Shown: positions 9,255-18,428, numbered from the stretch's first letter. The stretch is DNA of 64,000 nucleotides from Actinoplanes teichomyceticus ATCC 31121 (GCF_003711105.1 NZ_CP023865.1:7547001-7611000); one strand, 5' to 3'. Program-made: numbers and translations. Notes: generated from the letters alone by a model not told the origin.

Positions 9255-9447
9255 GAAGATTCCCTTCGTCGGGGGCAATGAACGCGGCACGCCTCCACCG
9301 TGGGTGGACGATCGTGCCGCGAGCACCGCGACCCGACCGGCCGCCGCCTCGCACCCGCGAGGGGGTGGCCCCTGTCGATCTCCGACCGCGCGGCCACGCG
9401 ATGGTGCTCGCCAGACACCATGGCGCAGCGTGATGTGGATGTGAAAT

Positions 9448-9516
9448 GCCAGCGCGGATCTGTGATGTTAGTCACCGAAATTATTACTACATTCGGGACA
9501 AAAGATCCGCGCTGGC
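9448..9516. repeat. 13-bp perfect inverted repeat with AT-rich interior
   Basis: GCCAGCGCGGATC (9448-9460) and GATCCGCGCTGGC (9504-9516) are exact reverse complements enclosing 43 bases. A second nested pair, CCGAA and TTCGG, lies inside around ATTATTACTACA. The interior is notably AT-rich for this genome. It lies directly after the stop of the PIN-PhoH gene and upstream of the SLT gene, both on the minus strand. It may terminate the first, or form part of the second's control region, or both. Confidence 0.85.
9461..9476. promoter_or_regulatory. Candidate CRP-family binding site
   Basis: TGTGATGTTAGTCACC fits TGTGA-N6-TCACA with one mismatch at the last base. This is the known motif for CRP-type regulators, including Rv3676 of M. 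tuberculosis. It lies about 207 bp upstream of the SLT-gene start, inside the large inverted repeat. Function is inferred from the motif only. Confidence 0.5.
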
Positions 9517-9522
9517 GTCACC

Positions 9523-10941
9523 TCACAGAGGAATGTCCTCCAGCAGATCGGTGACCACCTCGGCGATCGGCGACCGCTCCGAACGGGTCAGCGTGACATG
9601 GGCGAAGATCGGATGCCCCTTCAGCGCTTCGATGACCGCGGTGACCCCGTCGTGCCGGCCGACCCGCAGGTTGTCCCGCTGCGCCACGTCGTGGGTCAGC
9701 ACCACCCGGGAGTTCTGGCCGATCCGGGAGAGGACGGTGAGCAGCACGTTGCGCTCCAACGACTGCGCCTCGTCCACGATGACGAACGCGTCGTGCAGGC
9801 TGCGCCCCCGGATGTGGGTCAGCGGCAGCACCTCCAGCATGCCGCGGGCCAGCACCTCCTCGACCACGTTGGCGTGCACCACCGCGCCGAGGGTGTCGAA
9901 GACCGCCTGCGCCCAGGGCGACATCTTCTCCGACTCGCTGCCGGGCAGGTAGCCGAGCTCCTGGCCGCCGACCGCGTACAGCGGACGGAACACCACCACC
10001 TTCTTGTGGCGGTTGCGCTCCATCGTCGCCTCCAGGCCGGCGCACAGCGCCAGCGCGGACTTGCCGGTGCCCGCCCGGCCGCCCAGCGAGACGATCCCGA
10101 CCTGCTCGTCGAGCAGGATGTCCAGAGCGATCCGCTGTTCGGCGGAGCGGCCGCGCAGCCCGAAGGCGTCCCGGTCGCCGCGGACCAGCTTCACCGTCTT
10201 GTCCGGATTGACCCGCGCGAGCGCCGAGCCGCGCGGTGAGTGGATCACCAGGCCGGTGTGGCAGGGCAGGCTCTCCGCCTCCTCCAGCTCCAGCTCCGCA
10301 CCGGAGTAGAGGGCGCTCACCTGCTCCTCGCCGAGCTGCAGGTCGGCCATGCCGGTCCAGGTCGGATCGCTGGCCTGCCCGTGGCGGTACTCGTCGGCCG
10401 CCAGGCCCACCGAGGCGGCCTTCACCCGCAGCGGCATGTCCTTGCTCACCAGGGTGACGTCGCGGCCCTCCGCGGCCAGCCCGAGCGCCACCGAGAGGAT
10501 CCGGGTGTCGTTCGAGTCGTTGCGGAAGCCGTGCGGCAGCGCGCTCTGGTCCGCGTGGTTCAGCTCGACGCGCAGCGTGCCGCCCTCGTCGTTGCAGAGC
10601 ACCGGCTGGTCCAGGCGGCCGAACTTGATCCGCAGCTCGTCCAGCATCCGCAGGGACTGCCGGGCGAACCAGCCGAGCTCGGGGTGGTGACGCTTGCCCT
10701 CCAGTTCGGAGATGACCACGAGCGGGACGACCACCTCGTGATCGCCGAACCGGCGGAACGCCGCCGGATCGGACAGCAGGACCGAGGTGTCCAGGACGAA
10801 GACCTTGCCAGCGGGGGCGGGCTCGGCGTCGGCGTGCCGGTCCCGGGTCCGGCGACGCGTGCTCGTGGCACCGGTCCTGGTGACCTTGTCGGCCGGGTCG
10901 GAAGAAGAGGCGACACCGGCATCGGTACGGCGAGATGTCAC
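9523..10941 (-). CDS. PIN-PhoH fusion, predicted RNase/RNA helicase (PhoH2 type)
   Basis: PhoH2 proteins combine a VapC-like PIN RNase with a PhoH ATPase and unwind and cut RNA. The PIN domain begins at [13 protein letters not shown] (acidic Asp near residue 50) and continues through [13 protein letters not shown] and [15 protein letters not shown]. The PhoH part has Walker [14 protein letters not shown] (about 284-292) and Walker [11 protein letters not shown] (about 390). [10 protein letters not shown] matches the sensor region. The GTG start (VTSRRTDAG) gives 472 residues; earlier in-frame codons read as unlikely coding. The basic N-terminal 40 residues are probably disordered. Confidence 0.93.
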   Translation of the reverse strand: MTSRRTDAGVASSSDPADKVTRTGATSTRRRTRDRHADAEPAPAGKVFVLDTSVLLSDPAAFRRFGDHEVVVPLVVISELEGKRHHPELGWFARQSLRMLDELRIKFGRLDQPVLCNDEGGTLRVELNHADQSALPHGFRNDSNDTRILSVALGLAAEGRDVTLVSKDMPLRVKAASVGLAADEYRHGQASDPTWTGMADLQLGEEQVSALYSGAELELEEAESLPCHTGLVIHSPRGSALARVNPDKTVKLVRGDRDAFGLRGRSAEQRIALDILLDEQVGIVSLGGRAGTGKSALALCAGLEATMERNRHKKVVVFRPLYAVGGQELGYLPGSESEKMSPWAQAVFDTLGAVVHANVVEEVLARGMLEVLPLTHIRGRSLHDAFVIVDEAQSLERNVLLTVLSRIGQNSRVVLTHDVAQRDNLRVGRHDGVTAVIEALKGHPIFAHVTLTRSERSPIAEVVTDLLEDIPL

Positions 10942-11214
10942 AGGCCTGCTCCAGCGGGCGTGCAACCCGCCACCCGCGGTCCGCCACCTCCGGCCGCCGG
11001 CACGTGCACAGGGACGGATTGCGGGCCCTGTGGCGCATGTTGTCGCAGGTCCGGGCCGGCCGGCTGGCTCGGGATGACCCCGTGCCATGACTCAAACGCT
11101 AGCGGTCAACCGCCTCCCGCGGTAGTGCGCAAAATCGGGCACCGACGGGTGACGCTCGACCCATGCCAACTCGCCTGGGCGTAAAAGCGGACCGACCGCG
11201 GGTAATCTGACCCC

Positions 11215-12021
11215 GTGGCAGAGACCGAGCGTCCGACCCATCCCGCGAGCGCTGACGACGCGTGGGCGCGCACCGCCCGGCACGCGTCCAGCACCACGTT
11301 CTTCTTCGATTTCGACGGTGTTCTCTCGCCCGTCACCAAGGACCCGTCCGCCTCCCAGCCGGTGCCCGAGAGCCTCGGGGTGCTGGAGCGGCTGGCCGCC
11401 AAGGTGGCCCGGGTGGCCATCGTCTCGGCCCGGCCGGTCGACTTCCTGCGGTCGCGTTTCGGCGGCCTGGAGCACGTCGACCTCTACGGCCTCTACGGCC
11501 TGGAGGTGCTGCACGAGGGCGACGTGGTCACCAAGCCCGCCGCGCTGGAGTATGCCGAGCCGATGGCCGCCCTGGCCGCCGAGGCCGAGGCGGTGCTGAG
11601 CCGGCCGGTCTTCGTGGAGTACAAACGGCTCTCCGTCGCCCTGCATTACCGCGAGTGCCCGGAGCGCGCCGACGAGGTGGAGCGCTGGGCCCACGAGCGC
11701 GCCGAGCGGGCCAACCTGAAGATCCAGCGCGGGCGCATGGTGGTCGAGTTGAAGCCACCGGTCGACCAGGACAAGGGCATGGTCATCACCGAGGCGGTGC
11801 GGGACACCGGCTGTGCGTGGTATTTCGGTGACGACATGTCCGACATCAAGGCGTTCGACGCGCTGCGCGCCCGCGAGGCGGTCGATCCGGCCTTCTTCGG
11901 CATGGCGATCGCGGTGGCCAACGACGAGACCGGCGCCGAGGTGTCCAGCGCCGCCGACCTGACCCTGGCCTCGCCGACGGCGGTCGCCGAGTTCCTCACC
12001 GAGGGCCTGCGCCGCCTCTGA
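11215..12021 (+). CDS. otsB: Trehalose-6-phosphate phosphatase
   Basis: OtsB removes phosphate from trehalose 6-phosphate to give trehalose, used in stress protection and, in some actinobacteria, in cell-envelope lipids. HAD-fold motifs are present: I, FFFDFDGVLSPV with Asp32 and Asp34; II, VSARPVDFL; III, KGMVITEA; IV, WYFGDDMSDIKAF. The 268 residues form the stand-alone phosphatase, without a fused OtsA domain. The start is GTG just after the upstream AT-poor spacer. No otsA is in the window. A strong hairpin follows, shared with the convergent uppS. Confidence 0.93.
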   Translation: MAETERPTHPASADDAWARTARHASSTTFFFDFDGVLSPVTKDPSASQPVPESLGVLERLAAKVARVAIVSARPVDFLRSRFGGLEHVDLYGLYGLEVLHEGDVVTKPAALEYAEPMAALAAEAEAVLSRPVFVEYKRLSVALHYRECPERADEVERWAHERAERANLKIQRGRMVVELKPPVDQDKGMVITEAVRDTGCAWYFGDDMSDIKAFDALRAREAVDPAFFGMAIAVANDETGAEVSSAADLTLASPTAVAEFLTEGLRRL

Positions 12022-12036
12022 GCGAAGCCGTCCGCG

Positions 12037-12067
12037 CCCCTTCTCCGCACGGTGGACGGAGAAGGGG
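12037..12067. terminator. Bidirectional hairpin between otsB and isoprenyl transferase genes
   Basis: Perfect 11-base arms CCCCTTCTCCG (12037-12047) and CGGAGAAGGGG (12057-12067) enclose a 9-base loop between two convergent stops. The CCCC and GGGG ends give no U-tract in either direction, but the symmetry and position support a shared terminator. Confidence 0.8.
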
Positions 12068-12838
12068 TCAGGCGCCGTAGCGCCGTTGCCGGTTGCCGTA
12101 GGAGCGCAGCGCGCGCAGGAAGTCGATGCGCCGGAAGTCCGGCCAGTTGGCGTCGTGGAAGTAGAACTCCGAGTGCGCCGACTGCCAGAGCAGGAAGCCG
12201 GACAACCGCTGCTCCCCGCTGGTCCGGATGACCAGGTCCGGGTCGGGCTGGCCGCGGGTGTAGAGGTGCTCGGCGATGTGCTCGACGTCGAGGATCTCGG
12301 CCAGCTCCTCCAGGGTGCCGCCGGAGGCCGCGTGCTGCTGCAGCAGGGAGCGCACCGCGTCGGTGATCTCGCGCCGGCCACCGTAGCCGACCGCCATGTT
12401 GACCTCGACGCCGCCGCTGCGGTCCCGGGTCTTCTCCTGCGCGGCCTTGAGCGTCGCCGCGGTGCCGGCCGGCAGCACGTCCAGCGCGCCCACCATGCGC
12501 AGCCGCCAGGGGTTGCCCTCCTCGGCCAGCTCGGTCGCCAGGTCCTCGATGATTTTCACGAGCGGGTCCAGCTCGGCGGCCGGGCGGCGCAGGTTGTCGG
12601 TGGCCAGCAGGTAGAGCGTGACGTGCTCGATGCCGGCCTGGTCGCACCAGGTGAGCAGCTCCTTGACCCGGGCCGCGCCGACGCGGTGGCCGTCGTTCGG
12701 GTCGACGAAGCCCATCTCCCGGGCCCAGCGGCGGTTGCCGTCGCACATCACACCGACATGGCGGGGCACCGGCTTGCCGGCCAGTTTTCCGGCGAGCCGT
12801 CGTTCGTAGAACGAGTAGACCAGGGACCGCAGACTCAT
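12068..12838 (-). CDS. uppS: Z-isoprenyl diphosphate synthase (UppS family)
   Basis: The enzyme condenses IPP units in cis onto an allylic diphosphate to make polyprenyl carrier precursors. The hallmark VMCDGNRRWAR (catalytic Asp33) is present, with LYLLATDNLRRP, VNMAVGYGGRREI and DPDLVIRTSGEQRLSGFLLW near the C-terminus. Length is 256 residues from the ATG (MSLRSLVYSFYE). Position near phoH2 and glpX suggests the Rv1086-type short-chain (Z-farnesyl) enzyme rather than the longer decaprenyl type, but chain length cannot be read from sequence alone. Confidence 0.93.
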   Translation of the reverse strand: MSLRSLVYSFYERRLAGKLAGKPVPRHVGVMCDGNRRWAREMGFVDPNDGHRVGAARVKELLTWCDQAGIEHVTLYLLATDNLRRPAAELDPLVKIIEDLATELAEEGNPWRLRMVGALDVLPAGTAATLKAAQEKTRDRSGGVEVNMAVGYGGRREITDAVRSLLQQHAASGGTLEELAEILDVEHIAEHLYTRGQPDPDLVIRTSGEQRLSGFLLWQSAHSEFYFHDANWPDFRRIDFLRALRSYGNRQRRYGA

Positions 12839-12943
12839 CACCGCAAAGGGTAGCCACCCCGCCGGCGCGCCCGAGCGGCGACCATGCGCCTGGGGAACGA
12901 TCCGGGTCCGGATACGCCCGATCGGGCCACCGGCCTCGGCCGT

Positions 12944-12972
12944 CCGGGCGACCGCACGCGACGGTCGCCCGG
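12944..12972. terminator. Hairpin downstream of pckG
   Basis: Arms CCGGGCGACCG (12944-12954) and CGGTCGCCCGG (12962-12972) enclose a 7-base loop just past the minus-strand pckG stop at 12980. The length and perfection of the stem support a terminator. Confidence 0.8.
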
Positions 12973-12979
12973 GCACGGA

Positions 12980-14785
12980 TCAGGCGTCGGCCAGGCGGGC
13001 GCGCAGCGCGTCGAGCTCGGCCCAGAGCACCGCGGGCAGCTTGTCGCCGAACTTCTCGAACCACTCGGTGACCTGCGGCAGCTCGGCCAGCCACTCGTCC
13101 TTGTCGACCCGCAGCACGGCCTCGATGTCGGCCGGGTCGAGGTCCAGGCCGCTCAGGTCCAGCGCGGCCGGGGTGGCGACGTGCCCGATCGGGGTCTCCA
13201 CCGCCTCCGCCTTGCCGTCCAACCGCTCGACCACCCACTTGAGCACCCGGCTGTTCTCGCCGAAGCCGGGCCAGAGGAACCGGCCGTCGTCGCTGCGGCG
13301 GAACCAGTTCACGTAGAAGATCCTGGGCAGTTGGGACGCGTCGCCGGAGGCGCCCTTGGCCATGTCGATCCAGTGCTGGAAGTAGTCGCCGGCGTGGTAG
13401 CCGATGAACGGCAGCATCGCCATCGGGTCGCGGCGCACCACGCCGACCCGGCCGACCGCGGCCGCGGTGGTCTCGGAGGACAGCGTGGCGCCCAGGTACA
13501 CCCCGTGCACCCAGTCGCGCGCCTCGGTGACCAGCGGGACCGTGGTCTTGCGGCGGCCACCGAAGAGGATCGCGTCGATCGGCACGCCGCGCGGGTCGTG
13601 GTACTCCTCGGCCAGGATCGGGCACTGCTCGATCGGGGTGCAGAACCGGCTGTTCGGGTGACTCGACGGCGCCTCCGACCCCGGCGTCCAGTCGTGACCG
13701 GTCCAGTCGGTCAGGTGCGCGGGCGGCTGCCCCATGCCCTCCCACCAGATGTCGCCGTCGTCGGTCAGTGCCACGTTGGTGAAGATGGAGTTGCCCTTGG
13801 CCAGGGTGCGCATGGCGTTGGGGTTGGTGTGGAAGTCGGTGCCGGGCGCGACGCCGAACAGCCCGAACTCGGGGTTGGTGGCCCAGAGCCGGCCGTCGGG
13901 CCCGAAGCGCATCCAGGCGATGTCGTCGCCGATGGTCTCCACCTTCCAGCCCGGCAGGGTCGGTTCGAGCATGGCCAGGTTGGTCTTGCCGCAGGCCGAC
14001 GGGAAGGCGCCGGCGATGTAGCGCACCCGCCCCTCCGGTGAGGTCAACTTCATGATCAGCATGTGCTCGGCGAGCCAGCCCTCGTCGCGCGCGGCCACAC
14101 TGGCGATGCGCAGCGCGTAGCACTTCTTGCCGAGCAGCGAGTTGCCGCCGTACCCGGAACCGAAGGACCAGATCTCCCGGGTCTCCGGGAAGTGCGAGAT
14201 GTACTTCGTCTCGTTGCACGGCCACGCCACGTCGGCCTCACCCGGTTCCCGCGGGGCGCCGATCGAATGCAGACAGGGCACGAAGTCCGCGTCGTCCCCC
14301 ATCGCCCGCAGGACCTCGGTTCCCATCCGGGTCATGATGCGCATGCTCGCCACCACGTACGGGCTGTCGGTCAGCTCCACACCGAACATCGGGTGCTCGG
14401 CGTCGAGCGGCCCCATGCAGAACGGGACGACGTACATCGTGCGGCCGCGCATGGAGCCGCGGTACAGCCGCGTCATCCGGGACTTCATCTCGGCCGGGGC
14501 CATCCAGTTGTTGGTGGGCCCGGCGTCGGCCTCGTCGACCGAGCAGATGAAGGTGCGCTCCTCCACCCGCGCCACATCGGACGGGTCGGTGTGCGCCCAG
14601 AACGAGTTGGGTTTCTTCTCCGGGTCCAGCCGGACCAGCGCGCCGGACGCGACGAGCTCGTCGGTCAGCCGGGTCCACTCGGCCTCCGAGCCGTCGCACC
14701 AGACGACGCGTTCGGGCGTCGTCAGGGCGGCGACCTCGTCGACCCATGTCAACAGGCGGGAGTGGGAGGTGTGCGGGTGAGACAA
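12980..14785 (-). CDS. pckG: Phosphoenolpyruvate carboxykinase (GTP)
   Basis: The enzyme converts oxaloacetate and GTP to PEP, CO2 and GDP, the entry step of gluconeogenesis. The P-loop-like kinase motif [15 protein letters not shown] carries the active-site Cys and Lys (about residues 263-270). [31 protein letters not shown] and [10 protein letters not shown] match the GTP-dependent class. I prefer the TTG start at 14783-14785 (TTG TCT CAC) because AAGGAG lies seven bases before it; this gives 601 residues, normal for the class. An earlier frame start would add 10 residues. A strong hairpin follows. glpX in the same window serves the same pathway. Confidence 0.96.
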   Translation of the reverse strand: MSHPHTSHSRLLTWVDEVAALTTPERVVWCDGSEAEWTRLTDELVASGALVRLDPEKKPNSFWAHTDPSDVARVEERTFICSVDEADAGPTNNWMAPAEMKSRMTRLYRGSMRGRTMYVVPFCMGPLDAEHPMFGVELTDSPYVVASMRIMTRMGTEVLRAMGDDADFVPCLHSIGAPREPGEADVAWPCNETKYISHFPETREIWSFGSGYGGNSLLGKKCYALRIASVAARDEGWLAEHMLIMKLTSPEGRVRYIAGAFPSACGKTNLAMLEPTLPGWKVETIGDDIAWMRFGPDGRLWATNPEFGLFGVAPGTDFHTNPNAMRTLAKGNSIFTNVALTDDGDIWWEGMGQPPAHLTDWTGHDWTPGSEAPSSHPNSRFCTPIEQCPILAEEYHDPRGVPIDAILFGGRRKTTVPLVTEARDWVHGVYLGATLSSETTAAAVGRVGVVRRDPMAMLPFIGYHAGDYFQHWIDMAKGASGDASQLPRIFYVNWFRRSDDGRFLWPGFGENSRVLKWVVERLDGKAEAVETPIGHVATPAALDLSGLDLDPADIEAVLRVDKDEWLAELPQVTEWFEKFGDKLPAVLWAELDALRARLADA

Positions 14786-14843
14786 AGTGAAGCTCCTTCG
14801 GTCGGCACTGACCAATGACGGAACGGCCGGAAAGTCCGGCAGG

Positions 14844-14859
14844 TGTCATGGGAGTCACA
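14844..14859. promoter_or_regulatory. Possible second CRP-like palindrome upstream of pckG
   Basis: TGTCATGGGAGTCACA, read on either strand, fits TGTGA-N6-TCACA with one mismatch, 59 bases upstream of the pckG start. The match is weak on its own but the location before a gluconeogenic gene is sensible. Confidence 0.3.
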
Positions 14860-15083
14860 TCAGCCTAAGCCCGATACCCGTACATTCATCGGAACATCCT
14901 GTGGACAACCCCACATTCTTTGGCTGCGATGCGCGATCACGATTGATTCTTCGCCGCTTGGCGCACGAGCGCGCAGTGCGGCCAGCCACACCGTCACTCC
15001 CGGCAACTTTCGCAAAACGGACTTAGAGCCGTAGACTTTCACGTAATCGGGCTTACCTCGCACTTCCTGCCACAGGAGGCGGA

Positions 15084-15848
15084 ATGACGACCCCCGGCAA
15101 CGACGTGGACTCGGACACGGATCTACTCGCGGCCGTCCGGGCCGGCGACACCGCCGCGTACGGGACGCTCTACGAGCGCCACCACGCGGCGGCGCGACTC
15201 TTCGCGTACGGCCTGGCCCGCGACCCCGCCGACGCCGACGACCTGGTCGCCGAGACGTTCGCCAAGGTGTTCGCGTCGCTGCGGGCCGGCCGGGGCCCCC
15301 TGGTCGCGTTCCGCGCCTACCTGCACACCACCATGCGGCACGTCTGCTACCAGCGGGCCCGCTCCGACCGGCGGCTGGAGTTCACCGACGACCTGAGCCG
15401 CTACGACCCCGGCGAGCCGTTCACCGACCCGGCCCTGGCCCAGCTCGAACGCAGCTTCGCCGCGGCCGCGTTCCGCCAGCTCCCGCCCCGCTGGCGGGTG
15501 GTGCTGTGGCACACCGAGGTGGAGGGCAGCACCCCGGCCGAACTGGCCCCGCGGATGGGCCTGACCCCGAACGCGGTGGCCGTGCTCGCGCACCGCGCCC
15601 GGGAGGGCCTGCGCAGCCTCTACCTGCAGCAGCACGTGACCGCGGCGGAGCACCCCGAGTGCCGGTGGGCCGGCGAGCGGCTGGGCCCGCAGGTGCGCGG
15701 CCGGCTCGCCCCGCGCGACGCGCACCGGATGCGCACCCACCTCGGGCGGTGCGCGGACTGCCGCGGGCGGCTCGCGGAGATCCGGGAGATCGACGGCTTC
15801 CGGCATTCCGGGTACCGGCCGCGCCACCATGCCGGTACCGCCGGTTGA
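15084..15848 (+). CDS. ECF-type sigma factor with C-terminal zinc-finger tail
   Basis: The 254-residue product has sigma region 2 at about residues 12-90 (LYERHHAAARLFAYGLARD and DADDLVAETFAKVF) and region 4 at about 125-175 (RQLPPRWRVVLWHTEVEG, LTPNAVAVLAHRAREGL). The C-terminal extension has HLGRCADC, an HxxxCxxC zinc-binding anti-sigma-like motif (about residues 219-226) preceded by a His/Cys-containing segment. A separate anti-sigma gene is not seen nearby, so self-regulation by the fused domain is plausible. AGGAGGCGGA precedes the ATG. Its target promoters cannot be deduced here. Confidence 0.9.
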   Translation: MTTPGNDVDSDTDLLAAVRAGDTAAYGTLYERHHAAARLFAYGLARDPADADDLVAETFAKVFASLRAGRGPLVAFRAYLHTTMRHVCYQRARSDRRLEFTDDLSRYDPGEPFTDPALAQLERSFAAAAFRQLPPRWRVVLWHTEVEGSTPAELAPRMGLTPNAVAVLAHRAREGLRSLYLQQHVTAAEHPECRWAGERLGPQVRGRLAPRDAHRMRTHLGRCADCRGRLAEIREIDGFRHSGYRPRHHAGTAG

Positions 15849-15900
15849 GGTTGTGCAACGAGATGAGCGGCACGTGCCCGCCGGCGGTAACCTCGGTCCC

Positions 15901-16419
15901 GTGCCCCCGACCTCACCGCGGCCGCCCGGACTGCCCGCCCGGCTGCGGGCACTGGCCCGGGAGGCGGGCCGGTTCGGGACCGTCGGCAGCGTCGCGTTCG
16001 GCGTCGACCTGCTCCTGTTCAACCTCCTGCTGAACGCCGGCAGCGAGACCCTGCTCGCCAAGACGGCCTCCACGATCGTGGCGACCACGCTGGCGTTCGC
16101 CGGCAACCGCTTCTGGACGTGGCGTGACGGCGCACACACCCACCTGGCGCGGCAGTACACGACTTTCTTCGCGCTGAACGCGATCGGCCTGGGTATCGCG
16201 CTGGCCTGTCTCGCCATCAGTCACTACGGCCTCGGACAGCTCTGGCCGGCGCTGCAGAGCCCGCTCGCCGACAACATCGCGGGACAGCTTGTCGGCACCG
16301 CGGTGGGTACCATATTCCGATTCTGGTCATATCGAAGATTCGTGTTCCGGGCCAACGCCGTCCCGGTCACGGCGGCCAGGACCGGCAGTGTGACATCGCC
16401 GTCATCCGCGCCACAGTGA
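15901..16419 (+). CDS. GtrA family membrane protein
   Basis: GtrA proteins are four-helix membrane proteins that move lipid-linked sugars or other polyprenol-linked substrates across membranes. The product has about 172 residues with four hydrophobic segments (FGTVGSVAFGVDLLLFNLLL, TASTIVATTLAFAGNRFW, YTTFFALNAIGLGIALACL, IAGQLVGTAVGTIFRFWSYR). FAGNRFWTWR and FRFWSYRRFVF are the usual GtrA signatures. The start is the GTG at 15901, since an ATG at 15829 would overlap the sigma gene and add a non-homologous head. The partner gene follows 36 bp later. Confidence 0.87.
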   Translation: MPPTSPRPPGLPARLRALAREAGRFGTVGSVAFGVDLLLFNLLLNAGSETLLAKTASTIVATTLAFAGNRFWTWRDGAHTHLARQYTTFFALNAIGLGIALACLAISHYGLGQLWPALQSPLADNIAGQLVGTAVGTIFRFWSYRRFVFRANAVPVTAARTGSVTSPSSAPQ

Positions 16420-16455
16420 TGCGGCGTCCCCGCCTCCTCCCCATAAGGTTGCCCA

Positions 16456-17022
16456 ATGCCCTCAGCCACTCCGCTGACGGAACGCCTGCGCCGTCTCGCT
16501 CCGGAAGCCATCGCCTTCGGCATCATCGGAGCCGGCAACACACTCCTGTACATGGCGATCACCTACGTCGCGCTGCCGATCGGGGCGGTCAAGGCGAGCG
16601 TCGTCGCCACCGTGGTCACCACCACCCTGGCGTACCTGGCGAACCGGTACTGGACCTACCGCCACCACACCCGCACCGCGCTGCGCCGGGAGTACACGCT
16701 CTTCTTCGGGTTCAACCTGATCGGCATGGTCATCCAGTCCGGCATGGTGGCCGTCGGCAAGTACGGCTTCGGCCTCACCGAGCAGGACGACGAGCTGGCC
16801 TTCCTCGGCGTCACCCTGGTCGGCATCGGGATCGCCACGGTGTTCCGCTTCTGGGCGTACCGCACGTTCGTCTTCCTCAAGCCGCCGGTCGACGGGCACG
16901 AGGGCTCGATCACCGAGATGGACGCGACCGCCGGCCTGGCCGAGCTCAGCGCGATCGAGGTGCCCGGCAGCGCCGCCGAGCTGGACGCCGCCCGCCTGAA
17001 GGATTCCAGCCCGCTCAGCTGA
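16456..17022 (+). CDS. GtrA family membrane protein (second copy)
   Basis: This 188-residue protein has the same four-helix plan (IAFGIIGAGNTLLYMAITYV, VVATVVTTTLAYLANRYWTY, YTLFFGFNLIGMVIQSGMVA, VGIGIATVFRFWAYRTFVFL). The signatures LANRYWTYR and FRFWAYRTFVF match the preceding gene, so the pair is a tandem duplication that has since diverged. A polar C-terminal tail (about 35 residues, MDATAGLAELSAIEV) is extra. The last 8 bases overlap the convergent PH-domain gene. The M. tuberculosis homologue Rv3277 occupies a similar place beside the birA region. Confidence 0.88.
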   Translation: MPSATPLTERLRRLAPEAIAFGIIGAGNTLLYMAITYVALPIGAVKASVVATVVTTTLAYLANRYWTYRHHTRTALRREYTLFFGFNLIGMVIQSGMVAVGKYGFGLTEQDDELAFLGVTLVGIGIATVFRFWAYRTFVFLKPPVDGHEGSITEMDATAGLAELSAIEVPGSAAELDAARLKDSSPLS

Positions 17023-17569
17023 CGGGGCGCCGGAACGGACCGCGACGCGGCTCCGGCGTCTCCGGCTCCTCCTCGTCCTCCTCCTGCGGGCTGAGCTCGA
17101 TCAGCTCGTACAGCGTGGTCTGCACCCGCTGGGCGTGCGGCACCCCGGTCAGCCGGGCGCTCTGCTCCCCGATCGAGTCGATCACCAACGTGCCGGTGCC
17201 GAAGATCCGGTCCAGCAGCGACTGGGTCAGCGCGTGGTCGTTCACCCGGTTCAGCGGCAGGTCGCGCCGCTCCCGGGCGAAGACCCCCTCCTGCAGCAGG
17301 ATCCGCTCATCGGTCAGCACGTAGTGGGTGGACCGCCACTGGGCCAGCGGATAGGCCCCGTACCGGACCCCGTGGTACAGCATGATCGCGGCGACCAGGC
17401 CCAGGCCGATCCGGCCGCCCTCGTTGTCCGGCAGCAGCACCCAGGCCATCACCAGCGCGGCCAGGGTGAGCAGCAGCACCAGGACCGGGCCGGCCACCGA
17501 CCTGCCGTGGGGACGCAGGTGGAGAACGACCTCCTCCTGCTCGGAGAGCACTTCCGCCGGGAACGCCAC
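17015..17569 (-). CDS. PH-domain membrane protein (bPH2/YdbS-like)
   Basis: The 184-residue protein has two membrane segments (VAGPVLVLLLTLAALVMAWVL and GRIGLGLVAAIMLYHGVRY) followed by a bacterial PH-like domain. The PH part contains RSTHYVLTDERILLQEGVF, then RRDLPLNRVNDHALTQSLLD and FGTGTLVIDSIG, typical of the DUF304/bPH2 family. The tail is acidic with EEEPETPEPRRG. I chose the GTG start (VAFPAEVLSEQEE), 4 bases after the birA stop, so the two are likely one transcript. The role is unknown; the pairing with birA also occurs in mycobacteria (Rv3278c-Rv3279c). Confidence 0.85.
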   Translation of the reverse strand: MAFPAEVLSEQEEVVLHLRPHGRSVAGPVLVLLLTLAALVMAWVLLPDNEGGRIGLGLVAAIMLYHGVRYGAYPLAQWRSTHYVLTDERILLQEGVFARERRDLPLNRVNDHALTQSLLDRIFGTGTLVIDSIGEQSARLTGVPHAQRVQTTLYELIELSPQEEDEEEPETPEPRRGPFRRPVS

Positions 17570-17573
17570 GCGG

Positions 17574-18428
17574 TCAGCGTACGTGCAGGACGTCACCCGC
17601 CGAGACGCGATGTTCGGCGCCATCCACCGTACGGACCACCAGCCGGCCGTCCCGGTCCACCGTGGTCGCCTCGCCGGTCAGCTCGCCCCCGCCGGGCAGC
17701 AGCACCCGCACGGCCCGCCCGATCGTCGCGCACCGCCGCCGGTACTCGCCGAGCAGCCCGCACATCTCGGCGTCGCCGGCGGCCTCACGCCAGCCGCCGT
17801 ACCACCGCTCCAGGCCACGCAGCAGCGCCCGCAGCAGCGGGTCCCGGTCGAAGTTCTCCGCGCCGGCCACGCGCAGCGAGGTGGCCGGCACGCCGGTCGT
17901 CTCCGGCAGCTCCTCGGCCCGGGTGCTGACGTTCAGCCCGATCCCCACCACGATCGCGTCGCCGGCCACCTCGGCCAGGATCCCGGCACACTTGCGGTCG
18001 TCGACGAGCAGGTCGTTCGGCCACTTCAGGGCGGCCTCCACACCGGCCACCCGGGACACCGCCCCGGCCAGCGCCACCCCGGCCAGCAGCGGCAGCCAGC
18101 CGACCGCGCCGGGCGCGGCCGCCGGCCAGTCGCGGGCCGGATCGGCGGCGCCGGGCCGCAGCAGCACGCTCAGGGTCAGTCCGGCCCGGGCCGGACTGAC
18201 CCACTGCCGGTCCCGCCGGCCACGGCCGGCGACCTGCCGCTCGGCGACCACCACCAGGCCCTCCGCCGCGCCGTCGCGGGCCGCCGCGGCGGCGTCCGCG
18301 TTCGTCGAGCCGGTCTCGGCACGGACCTCGATCCGCGACCAGAGCCCGCCCGGCTGCACCAGGGCGCGGGTCAGCGCACGCTCGGAGAGCGGCGGGCGGT
18401 CCAGATCGGTGTACCCGGAAGCGGCCAT
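17574..18428 (-). CDS. birA: Biotin-[acetyl-CoA carboxylase] ligase
   Basis: BirA makes biotinyl-AMP and transfers biotin to the BCCP lysine of carboxylases. Catalytic core motifs are present: AERQVAGRGRRDRQW (biotinyl-AMP loop), ALKWPNDLLVDDRKCAGIL with the catalytic Lys about residue 134, and VVGIGLNVS. A C-terminal SH3-like domain follows (LTGEATTVDRDGRLVVRTVDG). An N-terminal DNA-binding HTH, as in E. coli BirA, is absent, so it is a class I ligase without a repressor function. Target substrates are likely the carboxylase subunits in the same window. A PH-domain gene follows after 4 bases. Confidence 0.96.
   Translation of the reverse strand: MAASGYTDLDRPPLSERALTRALVQPGGLWSRIEVRAETGSTNADAAAAARDGAAEGLVVVAERQVAGRGRRDRQWVSPARAGLTLSVLLRPGAADPARDWPAAAPGAVGWLPLLAGVALAGAVSRVAGVEAALKWPNDLLVDDRKCAGILAEVAGDAIVVGIGLNVSTRAEELPETTGVPATSLRVAGAENFDRDPLLRALLRGLERWYGGWREAAGDAEMCGLLGEYRRRCATIGRAVRVLLPGGGELTGEATTVDRDGRLVVRTVDGAEHRVSAGDVLHVR

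Noticed and set aside
9255..9522. Possible c-di-AMP (ydaO) riboswitch upstream of the SLT gene
   Set aside because: Such riboswitches occur before actinobacterial wall hydrolases, but I could not find the conserved blocks of the family here; only the inverted repeat and a CRP-like site are visible.
15829..15900. Upstream start for the first GtrA gene
   Set aside because: It would overlap the sigma factor gene and add a polar head not seen in the family.
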